Assembly (NCBI GenBank): GCA_003665825.1
Contig: QPFY01000005.1
Span: 1,426,001 to 1,490,000 of the forward strand
Reading direction: 5' to 3'
From: Microbotryum silenes-acaulis
Taxonomy: Eukaryota; Basidiomycota; Microbotryomycetes; Microbotryales; Microbotryaceae
DNA length: 64,000 nucleotides
In this document: positions 1-9,069 of the stretch, piece by piece
How the letters are laid out: each line of letters begins with the position of its first letter
Position numbering within the stretch: the first letter of the stretch is position 1
The notes under the pieces: model-generated
Told to the model about the DNA's origin: nothing
Seen by the model: only the letters and a program-made list of their open reading frames with translations
Database searches by the model: none
Position numbers and translations under genes: made by a program

Positions 1-358
1 CGACATGGGTGAAGGCAATAGAAGACCGGGTAATCGGCCATCGTGTTCTGCGTTCTGATCAGCCTCCCTTGTTGAGCTTGGTTGTGTCGTTTGGAACGGG
101 CAAATAGACTTTGGAAAAATTGTCGAAATGACAGAGGAAGTGAAGGGAGATCGCCCGCGTCGTCGTTGTCGTCATTGCATGCATGACGGGAGAGATTATG
201 TACCTTGAGATGAACAGCCAAAAAGGAAAAGTGTGTATGGGTGGTGGTATGGCTTGAACGGCTTGTGATGTATAAAAGATGTCCACGTTGACAAAGGCAT
301 ACGGTATAGTAAGGATGTTTCCGGTGGTCTGGCCGGAGTATGGCGCGCTCCTCTACTT

Positions 359-1178
359 TCAATTGTTCTTGATGATAAAGGAATGTGTATGTTTCCCGAA
401 TACTCCCTGATCTTGGACGTATTTGTCCTGTGAGACGCCGAAGTAAAAGAAGCTGTGGGGACAGACAAGCTGTCAGTTGATCAAACCTCGAGAGAAAAGG
501 AAAGTGCAGTGGAGGCACATACGCCGAGACCTTTGCATTTACTCCTTCGTCACCGGTGAGGACCTTCCAGGGTATGTCAATCGGGATCGTGGTAGTGGTG
601 CCTCCAGTGTGGAGCGGGATGTCGTAATCGATAGCCCCTATAGCATTGAGTCAACCTCAAGTTCAAGTTAGCATCAAGTTTAGACATTGGGGTCTTCCTG
701 TGGTCAGGGTCGCAGTGGCCTTTCGACCTTTTCTGGGAGGCATCTGAAGGAGCTCACTGATTTCCCAGTTCGTACTCCCACGGCATGTTAACCAAAGATC
801 AGCTTTTGCTGGGGAGTGGGTCGGCGTCCACCTGTAAGTGACCGTGTCGCCGGGGCGGTATGTCTCGCCTCCCCAAGGATAGACGATGGCGGGAGGGGTG
901 GGAAGGGGGGGACGGGGACGGGGACGGGGACGGGGCCTTAGAGCGAGAGGGGCGAGATGAGAGACGTCTCTGGTCAGCGTCGAGGGGTGACGGAAGTCGG
1001 GGGTGGGTGAACCGGAGATGTTTTGCTTCGTGAAATCGGCGACTGGTTCGCTGCCAGGGGCCGGCTCGAAGCTCCGGCCGTTGTCGAGCGCTTTCAGGGG
1101 CGAGGCGGTGAGGGGGAAACACGTTGCCAAACTCGCTACGAGAGCGAGTGCGGCCAAACGCGACCACAAGAGCAGCAT
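359..1178 (-). CDS. KRE9/KNH1-like secreted protein, left-arm copy
   Basis: This is the left-arm twin of the gene at 6441-7260 and mirrors it exactly under x to 7619-x, so the predicted 233-residue products are the same. Mirrored exons are 686-1178, 523-637 and 359-452. The start is the ATG at 1178, which opens a hydrophobic signal peptide (MLLLWSRLAALALVASLATC). A run of Arg-Pro dipeptides follows, then an Ig-like segment with the pattern YPWGGETYRPGDTVTYRW, typical of the N-terminal domain of KRE9/KNH1 and related GPI-type wall proteins. It is transcribed outward from the palindrome centre. Function in beta-glucan or wall assembly is inferred from the family only. Confidence 0.75.
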
Positions 1179-1412
1179 GGTACGAGGCGTAGGTTCTTCA
1201 CGGATGAGGTCGGATAGCAACGACTAACAAAGGGCGACTTTGATGGATGATACAAGGGAGAGGACAAGAGGCGTCACGATCCTCCGAGTCGACTCCGGTG
1301 TCAGGAGGAGGTTTTCGTAACTGCCAGCTCTGGACTCCGCGTACGCCTTTCTCGCGCAACCGGTGCTGTGCCCCTGTCTGCCTCTTTTCCTTTTCGTCTC
1401 CCACGTTATGTG

Positions 1413-1492
1413 CTCGACTCTGGGACTCTCGCTCTCGACTCTGGGACTCTCGCTCTCGACTCTGGGACTCTCGCTCTCGACTCTCGCTCTGA
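1413..1492. repeat. 21-bp minisatellite in left arm
   Basis: About three and a half tandem copies of a 21-bp unit reading roughly CTCGACTCTGGGACTCTCGCT. The mirrored position in the right arm (about 6143-6200) has only a degenerate single copy, so the array expanded in one arm only. Unit length is a multiple of three, which keeps frames open on both strands; I do not regard those as genes. Confidence 0.85.
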
Positions 1493-1917
1493 GACCTCTG
1501 ACCTAGCTCCCAAGTTTCGTAGCTCGCTTCTCTCTTCCTTGTCTGCCCCTCAAATCTTGACAAAGGCCAGACCCTTACGCTCGTCCCTCGTTCTCGTCGC
1601 TCTTGAGAAGTCCCCAGAACATCTCTCGACTCGTCCCGCGCCACTCGTCCTTCGTCTCGAGCCCCTTCGTCGGGCTCACACCCCTATCTTTGTCCTTCGA
1701 TAGAGGGGGTAGGGAGCGACATTCCAATGGTACAGTAACACTCCTTTGAAGCGTCAAGGAGACCTGGAGGGTGCGGTCTCACCGCCTCATGAGCTCCTCT
1801 CTGCCCGTCAGTCTCTGACCTTAAGCCTACCTAAACGATATCGATTCCACGGGATTCCCCCGTGGACAAGAAAGTTGAGGTTTCCATGTTTTTGGGGGCG
1901 GAAGATCAAAACCAGTT

Positions 1918-2092
1918 GGGTCGCCGATTTCTTCGCGGGGCCGTGTCGTGGGAAAATTCGCCCCCAAGCCCAGACTAAAAGCCAGTTAGTATATATATTT
2001 ACTATTCATATTCATCCATAGAGATTGGCACATATGTCGTTCGGTCGGAGACGGCTCGTCGTATTACTCGGCTAACAAGAGACGATCGGACG
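1918..2092. other. About 175-bp segment present only in the left arm
   Basis: The two arms align up to about 1917 and again from about 2093 (AACAGATGGGATCGACG on the left, AACAGATGAGATCGACG on the right-arm complement). The intervening bases, which include an AT-rich stretch with TATATATATTTACT, have no partner in the right arm. It is either an insertion in the left arm or a deletion in the right. No clear terminal repeats or target duplication were seen. Confidence 0.65.
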
Positions 2093-2480
2093 GTTTAACA
2101 GATGGGATCGACGTGTTTCGACACTAGAAGGCAGGAGTTTCCAAGTTATCTCTCTTTCTCTCTCCCTTTCACTGTAAATTGCTCAGAACGACGGCTCTCC
2201 ACATTGAAATAAAGTCTTCTGATCGTACTCTATTTAGACGCAGCATTAAACAATCGGCGATCACCACAGAAAAGAAACGTGTCCAACCAAATCAAAGTTC
2301 TGGGTTAACTATACTTACCTTTGCTGCCCAACCCAAACCAAAGTCTGGAACTTCCACACCTCGAAAATGTGTTGACCATAAAATACGAACCCTTGATGGT
2401 CAACACTAGCGCTGGCGATGTGGGTACGGCCGCTAGAGCGGCACCAGCAGTACGGGGCGGCTCCGAGTCCATTGCTTGGA

Positions 2481-3375
2481 GTTGCTCCTGACTCTGAAGT
2501 AGCAGAGGGCAAAGTCAACGTACCACAGATTAGTGTCACTCTTTCAAATTTGTGGATTTCACTCTTCACGCTTTTGGGAATTGATCTACTGACCGTAACG
2601 ACGTGGCGGAGACCTGCATCAGTGCTCACAATATTCCTCGGCAGTTTCGCGCCCGCCGGGTGCCTGGCTCCAAGTCACGCCTTATTAATCAGAGCCGGAC
2701 TCTGGTAAACTCAAGGCTTCCCTGCGGAGGGCCCGGGGTGTCCGCCCATAAGAGCTTTCAGAATACGGACCAAAGAAGTGCTGGGGATCGTGAAGGCTAA
2801 CATTCTGCACGTGCAAACTCCGACCAGAACCACGGCGTAAACCCGCTTACCTTCATTGACTCTTGTTGGTCAATTCTCCCACTTCCGCAGTGGGATCGAC
2901 TCGTTGCCAGTGGGCGCCGCGAGAAGACAGTTGGTACGAACGGGCATTGCGAGCACGATCTGAAGGCCATGCCAACGGGGGCACAATGGGGGGCTGGACG
3001 CTGTCCTCAAGATATAGAGCAACAGTCCCTCATCAGCTAAGTATAACTTGGGGTCGCCCTCGAATTATGTAGAGCGCCTGCTGAGAGTCGGAGAATGGCG
3101 CCGAATATCCGAGAAAGTCTCGATCAAGACACGGAGCACAACCACGCCCCCCTGAGGCTCTGAGGCACTATTCCTGTCCAATCAACTTGCCGCCTGTTCC
3201 GAAGTCCTCGTGACCCGACCCTCTGTGTTTGTCCCCCGCACACCGTGTTCCGAAACTTGAAGCGATACAATTGCACATGAGTGTTTGTATGATATAGGAG
3301 AACGAGCAAAGCAACAACTCGAAGCGTACTAACAATACAAGAACCTTGAAGCCCGAAAGACCAGTAAAGTGTTGC
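2481..3375. other. Inner left arm and spacer, no gene seen
   Basis: The first part (to about 2780) still matches the inner right arm weakly, for example around 2690-2730 against 5125-5165. The rest is unique spacer downstream of the pirin gene. Open frames here are short and unconvincing. Confidence 0.6.
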
Positions 3376-4314
3376 TCACTCCTCCATCTCAAACAACAGC
3401 CATTCCCCATCGGTATCCGCCACATTCTTCACCTCGAGTTTCCTATCCCCCTCCTTGTTGACCTCAATGAACGAAGCGTCCCCCTCCTCCAAGACCATTC
3501 CTTTGTTCAATTTGAGAATCGCCCCACCATGATCGTATTTGTCACTCGCCGACACCGAAGGCTTGCGATACCCCGAACGCATGAGGAGATGAAGGAACGC
3601 GCGTTTGGTCGTCTTGGCCATCTCGTACGAGATGGATTTCCCCGGTTCGAGGATTGAAGCATGCATCGTGATACCACTGTGAATGGGTGCAGGCCCTTGT
3701 GCGTTTCGTGAGTCGGTCACACCTTCTCGTCCTACGGGAGCGACGACGCGGACGAGTACGTTCGTCTTTTCCGCGTCCGTGAAGTGTCGGTTGTAGTATG
3801 CCGGTTTGAGACCCTTGGAATGAGGCATCCCCCAAATCTGAGCGAAATGAACGGGCGTCTTGGAATTACGGTTGTATTCCGAGTGCGAGATGCCGGTCCC
3901 GGTGGAGGTCATTTGAATGTCCCCACGCTTCATGATCTCGAGGTTGCCGAGACTGTCGCGGTGTTCGAGTTCACCTGAGATGATGTAGGACCAGATTTCG
4001 AACTCGCGGTGGCTGTGTTGACCAAAACCTTCACCGGGATCGACGCGGTCTTCGTTGATCACTCGCAGGGGACCGTATTGGCTGAAGGCCGGGTCTTGGT
4101 AGGAGGCAAAGGAGACTAAGGCGAGGAATAGGAGGGGACATATCAATGTACTGCTCTCCAAGCCAGGTCTTACTGAGTTGGGTGACTCACATGTATGGTA
4201 GGACTTGAGCCAGCCATGATCGGCGTGGCCACGAGCGGCCGAGCGACGAGGGATGAACTTGAGCGCCGACTTGAGTTGGGAGGCAACGGCCTCGGTAGTA
4301 GCAGTAGCAGCCAT
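3376..4314 (-). CDS. Pirin-like bicupin protein
   Basis: Two exons (4191-4314 and 3376-4115) joined across a 75-nt GTGAGT..TTAG intron give 287 residues, a normal pirin length. The splice restores the conserved N-terminal run GWLKSYHTFSFASY. Cupin metal ligands are visible in FGQHSHREFEIWSY (two His) and in GISHSEYN (His and Glu), so the metal site looks intact. Pirins are Fe(II) cupins; some act as quercetin dioxygenases and some as nuclear cofactors, and which applies here cannot be read from sequence. The start ATG follows a purine-poor leader. The gene sits alone in the spacer of the inverted repeat and points left. A decayed second copy lies at about 4840-4975 in opposite orientation. 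Confidence 0.93.
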   Translation of the reverse strand: MAATATTEAVASQLKSALKFIPRRSAARGHADHGWLKSYHTCESPNSVRPGLESSTLICPLLFLALVSFASYQDPAFSQYGPLRVINEDRVDPGEGFGQHSHREFEIWSYIISGELEHRDSLGNLEIMKRGDIQMTSTGTGISHSEYNRNSKTPVHFAQIWGMPHSKGLKPAYYNRHFTDAEKTNVLVRVVAPVGREGVTDSRNAQGPAPIHSGITMHASILEPGKSISYEMAKTTKRAFLHLLMRSGYRKPSVSASDKYDHGGAILKLNKGMVLEEGDASFIEVNKEGDRKLEVKNVADTDGEWLLFEMEE

Positions 4315-4839
4315 CTCTTGCTTGTTGTTGTTGGGGATTGCGGGTGTGTGAGGTGACAGGTTGTTGAGTTGAGTCAGGGATGTAGGTAAGAGGGAATGCG
4401 AGTCGAGGTAGACGGCGAGGAGGAGTGAACTGAGAGTGATGAGAAGGGGAAAGAGAGACGAACGAAGGAAAGCCAGCTTTTTAAGGTTGATCTAGAAGAC
4501 TGTATTCGTCAACAGGTCTTCAAAAGGCAATACAGATGAGGGCTGAGTGAGGGAATGGGATGGAAGGTGATAGAAGGAGAGATGCTTCATCGTACCGGGT
4601 GCCGTGACAGTGTCGTGCCGAGGTCTGACAAATTGCTCTCCCGTTCTGGCGCAGCCGTGTGGGATTCAGCGCTAGCTCAGCCGTGTCAGCCGCGGCGTCA
4701 ATCGTGTCAGCCAGAGTCTCCGCACGCCAGGCACGCTCGTCGGCTGCCGCTCGATTAGGCAACCCATTCTGGACCCTTGCCAAAGTGGGGGCATGATTTT
4801 TACGTGTGGCACGACATTGCAACACAGTTACTTGTCGAC

Positions 4840-4975
4840 CGTAATTCCAGGAGGCCCCTTCATAACCGCACCCATCACAGCAATATCACGATGCATGCTT
4901 TCAATCCTCGAACCGGGCCAATTCATCTCGTACAAACTGGCCGAGACGATCAAGCATGACATAATGAGATTGCGC
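4840..4975 (+). pseudogene. Pirin relic fragment
   Basis: About 130 bases on the plus strand match the middle of the pirin gene (3595-3720, minus strand). The best reading is APITAISRCMLSILEPGQF, against APIHSGITMHASILEPGKS in the intact gene, with frame breaks on both sides. It lies in inverted orientation to the live gene, as expected if the ancestral palindrome carried pirin in both arms and one copy decayed. It is too short and broken to encode a cupin. Confidence 0.8.
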
Positions 4976-6440
4976 CCCCCTTGGCGCACTGCAAGCAAGA
5001 CCAGCCCATGCGTTCCAATGGCGAAAGTACGCGCTTAAGTGATCAGGAATCGTGGGATCCTTCTGCTAACTCCGAGTACGCGGAATCGCACACGGATACG
5101 TCTGGGACACTGTTGGCGGACACCCTCCGCAGGGAAGCCTTGAGTCTACCGGAGTCCGGCTCTGATTATAAGGCGTCGATGCGGATTTTGGCCACGTCGT
5201 TACGATACGTAGATCTATTCCCCGAGAAGGCTGAAGTGTGATACTAACCCGTGGTGTACGTTGACTTTGCACTCTGCCACTTCAGAGTCAGGAGCAGGTT
5301 CAACTTAGCAATCGAGCCGCTGCGGCGTGCCGGTGCTGCCCTAGTGCTAGCGGCCGTACCCACATCCGCCAGCACTAGTGTTGACCACCAAGGGTTCGTA
5401 TTTTATGGTCAACACATTTTCGAGGTGTGGAAGTTCCAGACTTTGGTTTGGGTTGGGCAGCAAAGGATAGTTAACTCAGAACTTTGATTTGGTTGGACAC
5501 GTTCCTGTTCTGTGGTGGTCGCCGATTGTTTGATGCTGCATCTAGATAGAGTAGTTTCAGAAGACTTTATTTACATGTGGAAAACCGTCACTTCAAGCAG
5601 TGCACAGTAAAAGTGTGAGAGAAAGAGAGAGAACCTGGAAACCTCTGCCTTCTGATGTCAAATCACGTCGATCTCATCTGTTCAACCGGTTTGATCCTCC
5701 GCCCCCAAAAACATGGAAACCTCAACTTTCTTGTCCACGGGGGAATCCCGTGGAATCGATATCGTTTAGGTAGGCTTAAGGTCGGAGACTGACGGGCAGA
5801 GAGGAGCTCATGAGGCGGTGAGACCGCACCCTCCAGGTCTCCTTGACGCTTCAAAGGAGTGTTACTGTACCATTGGAATGTCGCCCCCTACCCCCTCTAT
5901 CGAAGGACAAAGATAGGGGTGTGAGCCCGACGAAGGGGCTCGAGACGAAGGACGAGTGGCGCGGGACGAGTCGAGAGATGTTCTGGGGACTTCTCAAGAG
6001 AGACGAGGACGAGGGGCGAGAGTAGGGATGTGACCTTCGACGAAATTTGAGTTGCAGAGAAAGGAGAGAGAAGTTATTAGCTATGAAACTGAGGAGTTAG
6101 GTCAGAGGAGGCGGTAAAACCCAGGAGAGGTATTAAAACGAAAGTCCGAGAGACGAGAGCGAGTGTGAGAGTCCAGAACGAGAGTCCGAGGTATGAGCGC
6201 ATAGCGTAGGAGACGTAATGGGAAAGGGTCACAGCGCAACGCGAGGAGAGCGGTGCGGGTCGTGCGAGAAAGGCGCACGCGGAGTCCAGAGCTGGCAGTT
6301 ACGAAAACCTCCTCCTGACACCGGAGTCGGCTCGGAGGATCGTGACGCCTCTTGTCCTCTCCCTTGTATCATCCATCAAAGTCGCCCTTTGTTAGTCGTT
6401 GCTATCCGACCTCATCCGTGAAGAACCTACGCCTCGTACC

Positions 6441-7260
6441 ATGCTGCTCTTGTGGTCGCGTTTGGCCGCACTCGCTCTCGTAGCGAGTTTGGCAACGTGT
6501 TTCCCCCTCACCGCCTCGCCCCTGAAAGCGCTCGACAACGGCCGGAGCTTCGAGCCGGCCCCTGGCAGCGAACCAGTCGCCGATTTCACGAAGCAAAACA
6601 TCTCCGGTTCACCCACCCCCGACTTCCGTCACCCCTCGACGCTGACCAGAGACGTCTCTCATCTCGCCCCTCTCGCTCTAAGGCCCCGTCCCCGTCCCCG
6701 TCCCCGTCCCCCCCTTCCCACCCCTCCCGCCATCGTCTATCCTTGGGGAGGCGAGACATACCGCCCCGGCGACACGGTCACTTACAGGTGGACGCCGACC
6801 CACTCCCCAGCAAAAGCTGATCTTTGGTTAACATGCCGTGGGAGTACGAACTGGGAAATCAGTGAGCTCCTTCAGATGCCTCCCAGAAAAGGTCGAAAGG
6901 CCACTGCGACCCTGACCACAGGAAGACCCCAATGTCTAAACTTGATGCTAACTTGAACTTGAGGTTGACTCAATGCTATAGGGGCTATCGATTACGACAT
7001 CCCGCTCCACACTGGAGGCACCACTACCACGATCCCGATTGACATACCCTGGAAGGTCCTCACCGGTGACGAAGGAGTAAATGCAAAGGTCTCGGCGTAT
7101 GTGCCTCCACTGCACTTTCCTTTTCTCTCGAGGTTTGATCAACTGACAGCTTGTCTGTCCCCACAGCTTCTTTTACTTCGGCGTCTCACAGGACAAATAC
7201 GTCCAAGATCAGGGAGTATTCGGGAAACATACACATTCCTTTATCATCAAGAACAATTGA
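6441..7260 (+). CDS. KRE9/KNH1-like secreted cell-wall protein, right-arm copy
   Basis: Three exons (6441-6933, 6982-7096, 7167-7260) give 233 residues. Intron 1 has the unusual donor GTCTAA but a good TGCTAAC branch site; intron 2 is GTATGT..CACAG. Residues 1-20 form a signal peptide. Residues about 40-90 are low complexity with PRPRPRPRPP. The Ig-like KRE9/KNH1 N-terminal domain starts near PAIVYPWGGETYRPGD and runs through VSAFFYFGVSQDKYVQDQG. The open frame extends upstream only through non-ATG codons, and the ATG at 6441 has a strong CGTACC context. No C-terminal GPI hydrophobic tail is visible, so the protein may be freely secreted. A twin lies in the other arm of the inverted repeat. 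Confidence 0.78.
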
Positions 7261-7606
7261 AAGTAGAGGAGCGCGCCATACTCCGGCCAGACCACCGGAA
7301 ACATCCTTACTATACCGTATGCCTTTGTCAACGTGGACATCTTTTATACATCACAAGCCGTTCAAGCCATACCACCACCCATACACACTTTTCCTTTTTG
7401 GCTGTTCATCTCAAGGTACATAATCTCTCCCGTCATGCATGCAATGACGACAACGACGACGCGGGCGATCTCCCTTCACTTCCTCTGTCATTTCGACAAT
7501 TTTTCCAAAGTCTATTTGCCCGTTCCAAACGACACAACCAAGCTCAACAAGGGAGGCTGATCAGAACGCAGAACACGATGGCCGATTACCCGGTCTTCTA
7601 TTGCCT

Positions 7607-7737
7607 TCACCCATGTCGATCCGCATTCGCATTCCCGTTGGCGATGGCGCCACCCACCGCGCCTTGCTTCTTCTTCTCCTTGTCCTCGGGCGCGCCGAAG
7701 CGGCCGTACATGACCCGCTTGGTCTTTTCCAACGCGC
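7607..7737 (-). CDS. Possible terminal exon of an unrecognised gene
   Basis: In the minus strand a frame ends in TGA at 7607-7609 and reads SALEKTKRVMYGRFGAP, then a lysine-rich and Ala/Gly/Asn tail ending DRHG. Composition and codon use look coding, and a splice-like CTGAAG precedes it. No upstream exon could be found, partly because of a 25-base C run at 7913. The same last codons appear at bases 1-12 on the plus strand, so the duplication breakpoint lies inside or beyond this gene. I do not recognise the family. Confidence 0.35.
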
Positions 7738-7912
7738 TCGCTTCAGATTTGTTTGGTTTGTGAGGTTAAAATACCGTTGCACACAAGTCCGCATCAGAAG
7801 ACTGAAAACGCGCTCATCTTTACTCGACTCCAACCCTCGCCTGCGAAACCTCTTGCAATTCATCACATGCGGAGCTACTTGCGATTTCGCACCTGCGTCG
7901 ACAGCCCATGTG

Positions 7913-7937
7913 CCCCCCCCCCCCCCCCCCCCCCCCC
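7913..7937. repeat. Run of 25 C
   Basis: An uninterrupted C homopolymer just outside the inverted repeat. Runs of this length are prone to sequencing error and replication slippage, and on the opposite strand form a G-tract able to make quadruplexes. Confidence 0.95.
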
Positions 7938-8460
7938 TTTCCGATGCAACTCGGTAGAAAGCTCGAGAGGAACCGAGCGAGTTGAGTTTGTGGGGTGAGA
8001 TTGAACGAGCTCGGCACGTTTGCCACGTTATCGTGCCGAAAATTATCTGCGGCCTGCCGATCTGCAAATCGCTTTGGCGTAAGACCGTGCGGAGCCCTCG
8101 GGTCGAGATTCCGTGTAACCAGTAGGTCAAGCTTACTACAGGCTGTTGCGGTCGGTTGGAAATGGAACCCGCGGGCGTCGAACAGAGGAGCCGGACTCCA
8201 GGCACATCGTTCGGACCCTGCTTGTGTCTCGGTCGTTGGTCCGCCCTCACCTCCTGATGACAGGCGTGTTCTCCGCCTGCGGCCCTTGTGTAGAATGCGT
8301 TTTGCTCCGTAGCTGAAAGGTAGAGCAGTCCGATGTACATCAGTTCTTAAACTCATTCCTCAAGCTCTTCTCAGCTTGAGCTCCATCGCTAGTACTCACC
8401 AGGCCGACTCCGCTCCCTTCACCCCTTACTCTTCCCACCTGAATCTCGCCTTCTCCACTC

Positions 8461-8866
8461 TCAGTCATACTCCCCCTCCTTCCCCAACGCACTCATCTCC
8501 CACCCCTCATTACCCCCTCTCCCTCCCTCAAAACCCAATCCCAGATTTCGAACCGCGGTATACTCCCCCCGACTGGTTGAAGAATTTGAGCGAGGATGAC
8601 GTGGATTGGGATCGGGGTCGAGGCCGAAGAAAGAGCGGAGGAGATGGAGTATGGACGGACCCATACAGGTCGCTTCGTGGCGGAGGAGGGGGGCGGGAGG
8701 CACGGGGCAGGAGAAGGGGGTCAGTTCAAGTGGCTGAGGATTTGGGAGTGAGTGAAGTAGAGGTAGAGGGGAGGGGGGGGGTGAGCTTACATAGTAGTAT
8801 GAACACGATCCATGCGGCGAAGAATATACAGAGGAAGATGATCATCTTGAACAGGGACGAGTCCAT
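8461..8866 (-). CDS. Small single-pass membrane protein (hypothetical)
   Basis: Two exons (8791-8866 and 8461-8672) around a 118-nt GTAAGC..GAAG intron give 95 residues. It starts MDSSLFKMIIFLCIFFAAWI, one clear hydrophobic helix, followed by a polar Gly/Arg/Ser tail rich in FGLDPDPNPRH and ending KEGEYD. The minus-strand reading is preferred over an overlapping plus-strand open frame (from about 8376) because that frame lacks an ATG start. No family is recognised. It could be an ER or mitochondrial small membrane protein. Confidence 0.5.
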
Positions 8867-9069
8867 CGTGAATGCTGATGAGAGCTGGGAGTGAGATCAC
8901 GAGGGCGGAAGGAGGAGGAAGAAGGCGGAAGAGGTGAACGCGACGACGATCGACGCTCTTGCGCGGCCCGTTCTTTGCCCTTCTGCCTTCCCCCCCTGAC
9001 CCGACGTCACGTGCTTCTCCGTCCAAAGGCGGGAAAAGGAAGGCGTGTTCATCACGTAGGGAGTGAGCT

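Larger units (their letters stand above)
1..7618. repeat. Large inverted repeat (palindrome) with pirin spacer
   Basis: The sequence from base 1 rightward is the reverse complement of the sequence from 7618 leftward, with the rule x pairs with 7619-x. Over about 1-1290 against 6330-7618 I see no indel and at most one substitution, near the inner limit of this stretch. Inward the arms (about 1290-2780 against 5060-6330) stay recognisable but carry many substitutions and indels. The spacer (about 2780-5060) holds a pirin gene and a pirin fragment. The left arm is cut by the window edge, so the full arm length is unknown. Outer identity with inner divergence suggests recent gene conversion or a recent inverted duplication over older homology. 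A misassembly at a contig end is possible, but would not easily explain the diverged inner arms. Confidence 0.93.

Noticed and set aside
1198..1644. 148-codon frame with repeated SQSRERE units
   Set aside because: It is a product of the 21-bp minisatellite, whose length keeps the frame open, and the other arm has no equivalent.
7561..8340. 259-codon minus-strand open frame
   Set aside because: It runs through the C25 homopolymer and into the inverted-repeat edge, gives low-complexity Gly runs and shows no family pattern. A different frame carries the coding-like tail at 7607-7737.
8270..8345. tRNA-like look of GGTAGAGCAGTCCGATGTACATCAG
   Set aside because: I could not fold an acceptor stem or find a proper T-arm, so no tRNA is called.
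8376..8894. 172-codon plus-strand open frame
   Set aside because: It begins at a non-ATG codon and overlaps the better supported two-exon minus-strand membrane protein.
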